Shown here: piece after piece, positions 23,892 through 31,869 of the stretch | How positions within the stretch are numbered: the stretch's first letter is position 1 | How the letters are laid out: every line of letters begins with the position of its first letter | Origin: Microbacterium forte | Lineage (GTDB): Bacteria > Actinomycetota > Actinomycetes > Actinomycetales > Microbacteriaceae | Direction of reading: 5' to 3' | Assembly: GCF_031885415.1 (NCBI RefSeq) | Contig: NZ_CP116871.1 | Coordinates: 372,001-436,000, forward strand | Length of the DNA stretch: 64,000 bases | Notes under the pieces: model-generated | Seen by the model: the letters and a program-made list of their open reading frames with translations, nothing else | Told to the model about the DNA's origin: nothing | Databases searched by the model: none | Position numbers and translations under genes: made by a program

Positions 23892-25367
23892 TCATGCCTC
23901 CTTGTGGGATGCTTCGGCGAACGCGATGATCGATCGGACCATCGCTCCTGTGGGGCCCTTGTCGGTGAACCCGTACGGCGCCCCGTTGTGCTCGCCGGAA
24001 CCGGCGATGTCGAGGTGCACCCAGGGGATGCGGGGGGCGTCCTTCTCTTCCGAGACGCGGCCGACGAAGCGGCGCAGGAAGAGCCCGGCATACGAGGCCC
24101 CGCCCATGCGATCGCTCATGTTGGCGTTCTGCATGTCGGCGATGGGGGAGTCGAGCGAGTCCTCCATGTACGCCGGGAGCGGCATGTGCCAGGCCAGTTC
24201 GTCGGCTGCGTCGGCGGCGGTGAGGAACTCGGCGACCGCGGCGTCGTCACCGAACACACCGGTGTGACGGTGTCCGAGTGCCATGACGATCGCGCCGGTG
24301 AGAGTAGCGACGTCGATGATGACGTCGGGGTTCTCACGGCTGGCGGCCACGAGGCCGTCGGCCATGACCAGGCGGCCCTCGGCATCCGTGTTCGGGACCT
24401 CGACGGTCGTGCCGTCGAGGATGCGGATGACGTCGCCGGGACGCAGTGCGCGCCCGGAGGGCATGTTGTCGGTGATGCAGAGCCAGGCCGTGACGTGCAC
24501 GGGCAGGCCGAGGGCGGCGATCGCGCGCAGCGCGGCGACACTCGTCGCTGCGCCCGCCATGTCGAACTTCATCCCGACCATCGAGGCTGCCGGCTTGAGC
24601 GAGAGTCCGCCGGTGTCGAATGTGATGCCCTTGCCGACGAGGGCGATGTGGCGTGTCGCCTTCGCGGGCGCATAGTCGAGTCGGACGAGGCGCGGAGGCC
24701 TGTCGGAGCCCTGACCGACGCCGAGGATGCCGCCGAATCCCTGCTCAGCGAGGGCGTCCTCGTCGAGGATCTCGACGGTGACGTCTGCCAGACCCGAGAC
24801 ACTGTCTGCCGCGCTCTGCGCGAGCTGTGTGGGGCTCTGCCACTCGGCGGGGACGAACACGAGGTCCTTGACCAGGGCCACTGCCTCGCCGACGGCGATC
24901 GACCGGGAGAGGGCGGCGTCGTCGAGTTCTGCGTGCAACAGGACTGAGGAGGCGCGACTCTTGCCCGATTCCTTGCGGTACCCCTCGAACCGGTAGGCGC
25001 CGAGCACTGCACCGTCTGCGGCGGCTGCCGCGAACTCCTCGAGGCCCGGTGCCAATGCCACGGACACCGTCTCGAAGCCGGTCAGTGAACGGAGAGCGGC
25101 GCCCACCGCGTTGCGCACTGCCTGGGCGTCCGGCGCGCGCCCGACACCGACGACGGCGAACGGCAGAGTCGTCACCTCGGGGGCATAGGCACGGGTGAAG
25201 GCGGACGCCGAACCGGTGAAGCCGATGCCCTGCAGCGATTCGGTGAGTCCGGGATAGCCGTTCAGCGACTCCGTCGAGTCCGAGATCTCGGGGATGACCA
25301 GCACTGCGGCGTCTGCAGCGCTTCCGGGGAATTGATCTGAGGTGCGCGAGAGCGCGGGAAGCGTCAT
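23892..25367 (-). CDS. pepA: Leucyl aminopeptidase (M17 family)
   Basis: Cytosolic zinc- or manganese-dependent aminopeptidase that releases N-terminal residues from peptides, 491 residues. The N-terminal alpha/beta domain is variable; the C-terminal catalytic domain has the M17 signatures LVGKGITFDTGGLSLKP (Lys and Asp metal ligands), MKFDMAGAATSVAAL and the fingerprint NTDAEGRLVMADGL (Asp, Glu and Arg). An ITDNMPSGRALRPGD segment precedes the fingerprint. In actinobacteria it lies next to sucB or lipoate genes, as here, and M. tuberculosis pepB shows the same neighbour. It starts 103 bp from a divergent PAC2 gene. Some M17 enzymes also bind DNA in recombination; that is not indicated here. 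Confidence 0.93.
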   Translation of the reverse strand: MTLPALSRTSDQFPGSAADAAVLVIPEISDSTESLNGYPGLTESLQGIGFTGSASAFTRAYAPEVTTLPFAVVGVGRAPDAQAVRNAVGAALRSLTGFETVSVALAPGLEEFAAAAADGAVLGAYRFEGYRKESGKSRASSVLLHAELDDAALSRSIAVGEAVALVKDLVFVPAEWQSPTQLAQSAADSVSGLADVTVEILDEDALAEQGFGGILGVGQGSDRPPRLVRLDYAPAKATRHIALVGKGITFDTGGLSLKPAASMVGMKFDMAGAATSVAALRAIAALGLPVHVTAWLCITDNMPSGRALRPGDVIRILDGTTVEVPNTDAEGRLVMADGLVAASRENPDVIIDVATLTGAIVMALGHRHTGVFGDDAAVAEFLTAADAADELAWHMPLPAYMEDSLDSPIADMQNANMSDRMGGASYAGLFLRRFVGRVSEEKDAPRIPWVHLDIAGSGEHNGAPYGFTDKGPTGAMVRSIIAFAEASHKEA

Positions 25368-25458
25368 GACTCCATCCTAGGTCGGCCGCGTGTCCGGTCG
25401 CCGAGCGGGTGTTCGCTCTCAGCTTGAAGGTCACCGCCCGGCCGTCCGACGCTGCTCG

Positions 25459-25464
25459 TAGCAT
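25459..25464 (+). promoter_or_regulatory. Putative -10 box of the PAC2 gene
   Basis: TAGCAT ends exactly 7 nt before the ATG at 25471, implying a leaderless mRNA. No -35 match is visible at the usual distance. Confidence 0.4.
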
Positions 25465-25470
25465 TGACTC

Positions 25471-26412
25471 ATGCCCTTCTCCGGAGAGATACATGAACGT
25501 GTAGCGAACGCGCCGGTCGTGCCGCGCGGACTGCCCCTGGTCCTGCTCCTCACGGGTTTCACCGACGCGGGCAACGCCGTCTCGGGGCTCATCGAGCACC
25601 TGCGCGAGACGACCTCTCCCCAGCCGGTCGTGGTCTTCGACAACGACGTGCTCCTCGACTACCGCGCGCGTCGCCCGGTGATCTCGTTCGATCAGGACCA
25701 TCTGACCGAGTTCCGCCCCGCACGGCTCGAACTGTCGCTCGCGACCGATGCTCTCGGCCAGAAGTTCCTCCTCCTCGCCGGGTACGAGCCCGATTTCGCG
25801 TGGAACGAGTTCGCGCGCACGGTGCTCGAACTCGCCGACGAATTCGAGGTGTCAGGGCTCAACTGGGTGCACTCGATCGCCATGCCCGTGCCGCACACCC
25901 GCCCCATCGGCACGACTGTGAGCGGCAACAGGCGCGAGCTCACCGTGGCGCATTCCGTCTGGCGTCCGCGCACGCAGGTGCCGGCGACCGCGGGCCACCT
26001 CCTCGAGTTCCGCTTCGCCGAGCACGGCGAGCGGGTCGTCGGCTTCGTGCTGCTGGTGCCCCACTACCTCGCCGAGACCGAGAACCCCGACGCCGTGATC
26101 GCGGCGGCCGAGAAGCTGATGGCCGCGACCGGCCTGGTGATCCTGCTCGACGAGGTGCAGGAACGCCGAGAGGACTATCGCACCCGCGTCGATGATCAGG
26201 TGATCGGCAACGACGAGCTGCAGCAGATGGTGCAGGGGCTCGAGCGCCGGTATGACGCCTATATGGCCGGCCGTGACCCCGAGGACGGGTCGTACGACGA
26301 GGGTGGTTTCAACGAGCGCGACCTGCCGAGCGCTGACGAACTGGCTGCAGAGCTCGAGCGCTATCTCGCCTCTCGCCCCAGCGGCGACGAGGACAAACCG
26401 GGTCGAGGCTGA
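25471..26412 (+). CDS. PAC2-family protein (proteasome assembly chaperone-like)
   Basis: A 313-residue protein of the PAC2 family, found in archaea, eukaryotes (proteasome assembly chaperone 2) and actinobacteria. Visible family features are GLPLVLLLTGFTDAGNAVSG near residue 25, FLLLAGYEPDFAWNEF, the VHSIAMPVPHTRP segment and, later, LVPHYLAETENPDAVI, the conserved His-Tyr-Leu turn. The C-terminal third is a charged helical region (ELQQMVQGLERRYDAYM) with acidic residues. Actinobacteria often have 20S proteasomes, but many Microbacteriaceae do not, so its role here cannot be concluded. It is followed by 167 bp of promoter region before sigA. Confidence 0.85.
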   Translation: MPFSGEIHERVANAPVVPRGLPLVLLLTGFTDAGNAVSGLIEHLRETTSPQPVVVFDNDVLLDYRARRPVISFDQDHLTEFRPARLELSLATDALGQKFLLLAGYEPDFAWNEFARTVLELADEFEVSGLNWVHSIAMPVPHTRPIGTTVSGNRRELTVAHSVWRPRTQVPATAGHLLEFRFAEHGERVVGFVLLVPHYLAETENPDAVIAAAEKLMAATGLVILLDEVQERREDYRTRVDDQVIGNDELQQMVQGLERRYDAYMAGRDPEDGSYDEGGFNERDLPSADELAAELERYLASRPSGDEDKPGRG

Positions 26413-26460
26413 CGTCGAAGGCGCGAACTTCGGGCGATTGCACCGGCATGCCCACACGTG

Positions 26461-26469
26461 TGCGATACT
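26461..26469 (+). promoter_or_regulatory. Extended -10 element upstream of sigA
   Basis: TGCGATACT fits an extended -10 (TGN plus GATACT), 110 bp before the sigA GTG. A separate TTGACA at 26513-26518 has no good -10 at 17 bp, so the true start is uncertain. Confidence 0.4.
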
Positions 26470-26579
26470 AGGAGTCTGACCCGTTGTCAATCGATCTTTC
26501 CGGAGATCTGACTTGACAAGGGTCTTACTAGTGTCCGAAATGCTCCGGGGCCTGCGAGCGGCCCCGTGAAAGGCGAAAC

Positions 26580-27811
<1,232 letters not shown>

Positions 27812-27812
<1 letters not shown>

Positions 27813-28504
27813 TGCAGGCGAACGAGGGCAAGGCGCTCGAGGCGAGCGTCGACGGCAAGAGCTACGCGCGCATCCCCCTGCGGACGCGCGTCGTCATGCC
27901 CGATGACGACCTCGAGTCGGTCGTCATGGAGTACGCGAAGGATGCGGTGCAGCCGGGCGACCTGCTATTCGTGACCGAGAAGATCGTGGCGATCACGCAG
28001 GGTCGGTCGTACCGGCTCGACGAGATCTCGCCGCGACCTCTCGCACGCTTCCTCTCGCGATACGTCGTCCGCACCTCCTACGGGATCGGTCTCGGAATGC
28101 CAGAGACCATGGAGATGGCGCTGCGCGAGTGCGGCACCCTGCGGATCCTGTTCGCTGCCGGTGTCTCGGTCATCACCAAGGCCTTCGGGCGCCGAGGCGA
28201 CTTCTACCGCATCGCCGGCGACAAGGCCCGTGCGATCGACGGCCCGACGAAGAACACGATCCCGCCGTACAACCAGGCAGTCGTGCTCGGCCCGAAGAAC
28301 CCGCGCGAGGTCGCAGTGCGCCTGAAGAAGATGCTCGGTGGGAACCTCGAAGTGGCCGTCGTCGACATCAACGACATCGGCGGCAACATCCTCGGTTCGA
28401 CGCTCGATAAGGCAGGCGAGCGTCGACTCGTTCAGATCCTGGGCGACAACCCGCTCGGACAGGCCACGCAGTCGACGCCCATGGGCATCGTCCGCGAGGT
28501 CTGA
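27812..28504 (+). CDS. F420-0:gamma-glutamyl ligase-like (CofE-domain) protein
   Basis: A 230-residue protein of the CofE-like family, whose characterised member adds glutamates to coenzyme F420-0. Visible are DLLFVTEKIVAITQGRSYRL near residue 50, containing the conserved Glu-Lys-Ile-Val-Ala pattern of the nucleotide site, FGRRGDFYRIAGDKARAIDG, and a C-terminal VAVVDINDIGGNILGST with the conserved Asp and GGN. The full F420 enzyme is longer, and I see no other F420 gene nearby, so F420 synthesis is not established. ATG 27812 overlaps the sigA stop (TGATG); GTG 27809 would be three bases upstream. The pair sigA-cofE-like gene may be translationally coupled. Alternative: a cofactor-independent peptide ligase. 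Confidence 0.75.
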
Positions 28505-28529
28505 CCTCCTCGAGTCGCACGTCGCAGCA

Positions 28530-28562
28530 AGAAGGCCCGGATGCTCAGCATCCGGGCCTTCT
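28530..28562. terminator. Bidirectional terminator
   Basis: AGAAGGCCCGGATGC (28530-28544) and GCATCCGGGCCTTCT (28548-28562) form a perfect 15-bp stem with the loop TCA, between two convergent genes that end at 28504 and 28580. Confidence 0.85.
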
Positions 28563-28579
28563 GCATTCCTGTCGTGCGG

Positions 28580-29596
28580 TCAGAATCCGATCGCGGCCTG
28601 ATAGCGCGGCTTGTGCCCTGTGCGGATGCCGGTGACGCTCGGCTTGTTCTCGTACACGCCGGCACCCCAGTTGCCCTCGACCAGAACCGGACCGTCGGGG
28701 GTGACCACGACATCCCAGCCGACGTACTGGATCTGCGGCACGACACGAGCGACCTGATCCACGAACTCGCGGACCTCATCCATCAACGGCAGCTGGAAGT
28801 CGGCGATGGGGAAGCCGGAGTCCGGGTGCGTGACGTGCACGTGACCGTGGGAGTCGTATCCGGAGCCCACGGAGTGACCGCTCTCGTCGAGCATCGTGTA
28901 GAAGCCGCCGAAGCTCATCTGGTCGCTCACCGCGCCGCGTCCGAACTTCTGAGCCATCGCGAGGATGTGCGTCTTCTCGCCATCGAAGAACGCGGTGATG
29001 CGCGTGGTGTTGACGGTTCCGGGGCAGACGGCCGCGAGATCGGCGTGCTGGCGGATGACCTCTTCGACGAGAACCTGCTTCTTCGACAGGAGCTCGGCAT
29101 GGAACGCGTCCCAGTCGGTGACGTCGGCGGCGTGATAGCGGTGCACACCGGTGCCCGCCTGCCCGTGGGTCTCCTTGACGACGATCGTCCCCTGGCGCTC
29201 GGTAAAGTCACGCAGCTCGTCTGCGTTGCCCTCGGTGATGAGCATCCATTCGCGCTTGAGGAATGCGTCGAAGACGGCGTTGAACTCCGCCTTGTCGTGG
29301 AACAGGTGGCGGTAGTCCGGGTGGTCGTACTTCTGGGAGATCTCGTTCGACACCGGGTGGGTCATGAACGTGTCGCGCTCCGCCTTGGTGAGGATCGCGA
29401 AGTCGTAGTCGATGTAGTCCTGGAACCCGACGTTGTGTCGCCCGGCGGACCACAGCATGTCGACGACCACGAGCGGCACCGCCTTGCCGTGCTGAGATGA
29501 CGCCTCTTTGGCCCTCTCGATGACCGAGGCGACGTCGATGCGGCGGGCGCGCGCCAGCAGGTAGCGGACGCGGGGCGCGAGGGAAAAGCGTGACAT
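28580..29596 (-). CDS. Sugar-transfer-associated ATP-grasp protein (TupA/ATPgrasp_ST-like)
   Basis: A 338-residue protein of the ATP-grasp family found next to glycan and cell-wall genes (Pfam ATPgrasp_ST; TupA of teichuronopeptide synthesis is a relative). Motifs seen: TIVVKETHGQAGTGVHRYHA (the glycine-rich ATP loop), VLVEEVIRQHADLAAVCP, NTTRITAFFDG and, at the C-terminus, VEGNWGAGVYENKPSV with the Glu-Asn metal ligands. The enzyme should ligate a carboxylate to an amine with ATP; the real substrates are unknown. ATG 29596 is chosen because upstream codons are not conserved-looking. It is divergent from the two alanine-racemase-like genes with 79 bp between starts, a context that suggests it works with a D-amino acid; that is an inference. 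Confidence 0.75.
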   Translation of the reverse strand: MSRFSLAPRVRYLLARARRIDVASVIERAKEASSQHGKAVPLVVVDMLWSAGRHNVGFQDYIDYDFAILTKAERDTFMTHPVSNEISQKYDHPDYRHLFHDKAEFNAVFDAFLKREWMLITEGNADELRDFTERQGTIVVKETHGQAGTGVHRYHAADVTDWDAFHAELLSKKQVLVEEVIRQHADLAAVCPGTVNTTRITAFFDGEKTHILAMAQKFGRGAVSDQMSFGGFYTMLDESGHSVGSGYDSHGHVHVTHPDSGFPIADFQLPLMDEVREFVDQVARVVPQIQYVGWDVVVTPDGPVLVEGNWGAGVYENKPSVTGIRTGHKPRYQAAIGF

Positions 29597-29663
29597 GGAT
29601 CTCCAAGTTCGGGGTCCCCTCCAGTCTACGGTGGGTGCGCAGGGCATCCTGAGAAGGCGGAGC

Positions 29664-29669
29664 TAGGCT
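29664..29669 (+). promoter_or_regulatory. Putative -10 box of the racemase-like pair
   Basis: TAGGCT ends 7 nt before the GTG at 29676, implying a leaderless start, and this supports that start over the ATG at 29712. It would drive both racemase-like genes. Confidence 0.45.
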
Positions 29670-29675
29670 GGAAAC

Positions 29676-30383
29676 GTGTGTGAGAAGACTTCGAGTTCTC
29701 GTCCGCGCGCGATGATCTCGCGGTCGGCGCTGGCGGCCGCATCGACCGCCGCTGTCGCCGCCGGGGGCCGCGTGGCCGACCTTCGCCGGGATGCCTGGGG
29801 GCACGGAGTGCTCGCTGTCGCTCACGCCGTCGTCGCGGCCGGAGCGGCCTCCGTGCGGGTCGACTACGCCACCGAGGCGGAGGCGCTGGCGCTCGAGGGC
29901 ATCGACGCGGTGACGGACGGCGATGCCGATATCGACCCGTTCCTGCTCTACGGTTTGCCTGACCCTGACGGAACTCTGCGGACGAGGCCGGTGATGCGCC
30001 TGGTCGGCAGAGTGCTCTCCACCAAGCCGCTGGCCGCCGGAGACGCGGTCTCCTACGGCTACACGCATCGAGCGACGCGCGATACGACTGCCGCACTGGT
30101 CACCGGCGGATACGCGCAGGGAATCGTCCGTGCTCTCGGCAACGCCGCCCACGTCGAGATCGAGGGCGTTCAACGGCCGATCATCGGGCGCGTCGCGATG
30201 GACGTGTGCGTGATCGATCTGCAAGGCACTGCCTCCGTCGCCACCGGAGCCGATGCCACCTATTTCGGAGGGCGCGGACCTGCCGCTCCCTCCCTCGCGA
30301 GATGGGGCGCGGTGACAGGACTCACGATCGCCGAGCTCGTCACCGTCGCAGGCTCCCACGCGGAGCGGGGGTGGGAGGCGTGA
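29676..30383 (+). CDS. Truncated alanine racemase homologue: C-domain with catalytic Tyr, no PLP Lys
   Basis: A 235-residue relative of alanine racemase (usual length about 370) with an internal deletion. Residues 33-44, VADLRRDAWGHG, align to the PLP site VVKANAYGHG of the family, but Lys is replaced by Arg37 and the following Tyr by Trp41. After about 45 more residues the sequence jumps to the linker LLYGLPDPDG and the C-terminal domain PVMRLVGRVLSTKP. The catalytic tyrosine motif is kept: AVSYGYTH with Tyr127, and IIGRVAMD with Met175 and Asp176. The barrel residues (Arg136, His166, Ser204, Arg219 of the Bacillus enzyme) are absent. Alone it cannot bind PLP normally. It overlaps the next gene by four bases, so the two are coupled and probably form one enzyme. 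Confidence 0.8.
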   Translation: MCEKTSSSRPRAMISRSALAAASTAAVAAGGRVADLRRDAWGHGVLAVAHAVVAAGAASVRVDYATEAEALALEGIDAVTDGDADIDPFLLYGLPDPDGTLRTRPVMRLVGRVLSTKPLAAGDAVSYGYTHRATRDTTAALVTGGYAQGIVRALGNAAHVEIEGVQRPIIGRVAMDVCVIDLQGTASVATGADATYFGGRGPAAPSLARWGAVTGLTIAELVTVAGSHAERGWEA

Positions 30384-31420
30384 GCCGTCCGGAACTGCGC
30401 GTGGATATAGAGAGGTTCAGGTCGAACATCCGTGCCGTGCGCGATCGCATCGCTCCGTCGGCGCTGATGATCGTGCTCAAAGACGACGCCTACGGTCACG
30501 GTCTGCGCTGGGCCGTGGAGGCCGCGAGAGGAATGGGCGTCGACTGGTACGGGGCGTACGACGTCCGCAGTGGTGTCGAGGCAAGACGCGTGCTGGGTGA
30601 CACGGGGCGTATCTTCGCATGGGCCACCTCGACCGATGACGAGGTCGACGAAGCGTTGCGCGCACGCATCGACCTGGGAGTCGGATCAGCGGAGTACCTG
30701 TCGCGCATCACGGCGCTGGCTGCGCGACGGGGACTGCGGGCGCGGATCCATCTGAAGATCGACACCGGTCTGCATCGCAACGGGCTGCTTCCGGCCGAGT
30801 GGGAACGCACCATCGCCGAGGTGCGCGCCGGTGAGGCCGCAGGGCACCTGGAGCTCGTGGGAATCTGGAGCCATCTCGCCGAGGCGAGCGATGACGAGGA
30901 CGACGAGGCTCAGACCCTTTTCCTCGACGCCGTGCGCGTGGCGGAGCAGTCGGGTGCGACACCCGAGGCGCTGCACCTGACGGCATCCGCCGCGTCCTGG
31001 TGGCGCCCCGAGCTTCGCGGCTCGGTGTCGCGGATCGGAGCGTTCTGCTACGGCGTCCGTTCGGCGGACGGCCCCGATCTTGCCGGGGTGGCACCGGTCG
31101 CGGAGCTCACTGCGACGGTCGTCGACATCGTCGACGGTGATGCCGTGGTGGGCATCGGCGCATTCGACGGCATCCCGTCGACGCTGGCAGGGGCCCGAGT
31201 CGGCACCCTCGCGGGGGCTCGCGAGCTTCTGCGCATCGACGCGGTGACCTCGGTGGTCGAGGGGTGGCCGGGAATGCGGATCGGCGACTCGGTCTGGATG
31301 TTCGGCGCAGGAGATCATGGCGAGTCGAGCGCGACGACCCTCGCCGAGCGCATCGACACCGTCGGTGAGGAGATCCTCACCCGACTCACCGCTCGCATCC
31401 GACGGGTGAGCACCCCTTAA
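30380..31420 (+). CDS. Alanine racemase homologue with PLP Lys, lacking the catalytic Tyr
   Basis: A 346-residue alanine racemase-like protein. The barrel domain keeps the PLP pocket: Lys34 in VLKDDAYGHG, Arg133 in DTGLHRNGL, His165 in GIWSHLAEAS, Ser203 in HLTASAASW and Arg218 in SRIGAFCYG, all at the expected places. In the C-terminal domain, where the family has AVSYGATY with the catalytic tyrosine of the partner subunit, this protein reads DAVVGIGAFDG, so the tyrosine is lost. GTG 30380 overlaps the end of the previous gene, whose product has exactly that tyrosine. In alanine racemase each active site is built from Lys of one subunit and Tyr of the other, so a heterodimer with the preceding protein would rebuild one complete site. 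The substrate is unknown. Confidence 0.85.
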   Translation: MSRPELRVDIERFRSNIRAVRDRIAPSALMIVLKDDAYGHGLRWAVEAARGMGVDWYGAYDVRSGVEARRVLGDTGRIFAWATSTDDEVDEALRARIDLGVGSAEYLSRITALAARRGLRARIHLKIDTGLHRNGLLPAEWERTIAEVRAGEAAGHLELVGIWSHLAEASDDEDDEAQTLFLDAVRVAEQSGATPEALHLTASAASWWRPELRGSVSRIGAFCYGVRSADGPDLAGVAPVAELTATVVDIVDGDAVVGIGAFDGIPSTLAGARVGTLAGARELLRIDAVTSVVEGWPGMRIGDSVWMFGAGDHGESSATTLAERIDTVGEEILTRLTARIRRVSTP

Positions 31421-31426
31421 CGAATG

Positions 31427-31452
31427 CGGAGCCCGTCAGATGACGGGCTCCG
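31427..31452. terminator. Bidirectional terminator after the racemase pair
   Basis: CGGAGCCCGTC (31427-31437) and GACGGGCTCCG (31442-31452) form an 11-bp stem with loop AGAT. It lies 6 bp after the racemase gene and 22 bp from the end of the opposite small gene. Confidence 0.8.
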
Positions 31453-31474
31453 AGGCGGATGTGACCGCAGCTGA

Positions 31475-31687
31475 TCAGTCGATCAGGCGAGCGGTCTCGT
31501 CGTGCCAGCTCGTTGCGATGCTGCGGAGCTTCTCTTCGTACTTACGTCCGTGGTGTGCGCAGAAGAGGAGTTCGGAGCCGTTGACCTCGGCGGCGATGTA
31601 GGCCTGAGCGCCACATGAATCACAGCGATCCATGGCGGTCAGGCGGAACTCGACGGCGGAGGTCTCACGTTCGGTCGTTGCGTTCAT
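31475..31687 (-). CDS. Small conserved zinc-ribbon-like protein (DUF7455 type)
   Basis: A 70-residue actinobacterial protein with the motif CDSCGAQAYIAAEVNG and, further on, LLFCAHHGRKYE, giving two Cys-X-X-Cys/Cys-X-His-His ligands for one zinc. The family is present across actinobacteria near parE or sigA and has no known function. AGGAGG precedes the start, with 4 bp before the ATG at 31690 and 7 bp before the ATG at 31687; the latter has the better spacing. It is divergent from parE by about 180 bp. Confidence 0.75.
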   Translation of the reverse strand: MNATTERETSAVEFRLTAMDRCDSCGAQAYIAAEVNGSELLFCAHHGRKYEEKLRSIATSWHDETARLID

Positions 31688-31855
31688 CATGGTGCCTCCT
31701 TGAGTGTCGGGTTCGCTGGTTGGGCGTGTTCAATACAACCACGCTGACGGTGTGCACATGCCCGGTTTGCGGCGTGTTTCGCTCAGCGCGTACGCGTGGG
31801 ACGCCTCGCAGGGGTTAGCGGGGAGTGTCTGCGGCTGCAGCCGGGGCATCGCGAA

Positions 31856-31861
31856 TAGACT
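31856..31861 (+). promoter_or_regulatory. Putative -10 box of parE
   Basis: TAGACT ends 8 nt before the GTG at 31870, so the mRNA is either leaderless or has a leader of one to three bases, despite the GGAG lying between. Confidence 0.35.
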
Positions 31862-31869
31862 CGGAGATT

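Noticed and set aside
28580..29596. ATP-grasp gene as a RimK or D-Ala-D-Ala ligase
   Set aside because: The loop pattern and the EGNWGAGVYENKP end fit the sugar-transfer ATP-grasp family, and the RimK or Ddl motifs are not present.
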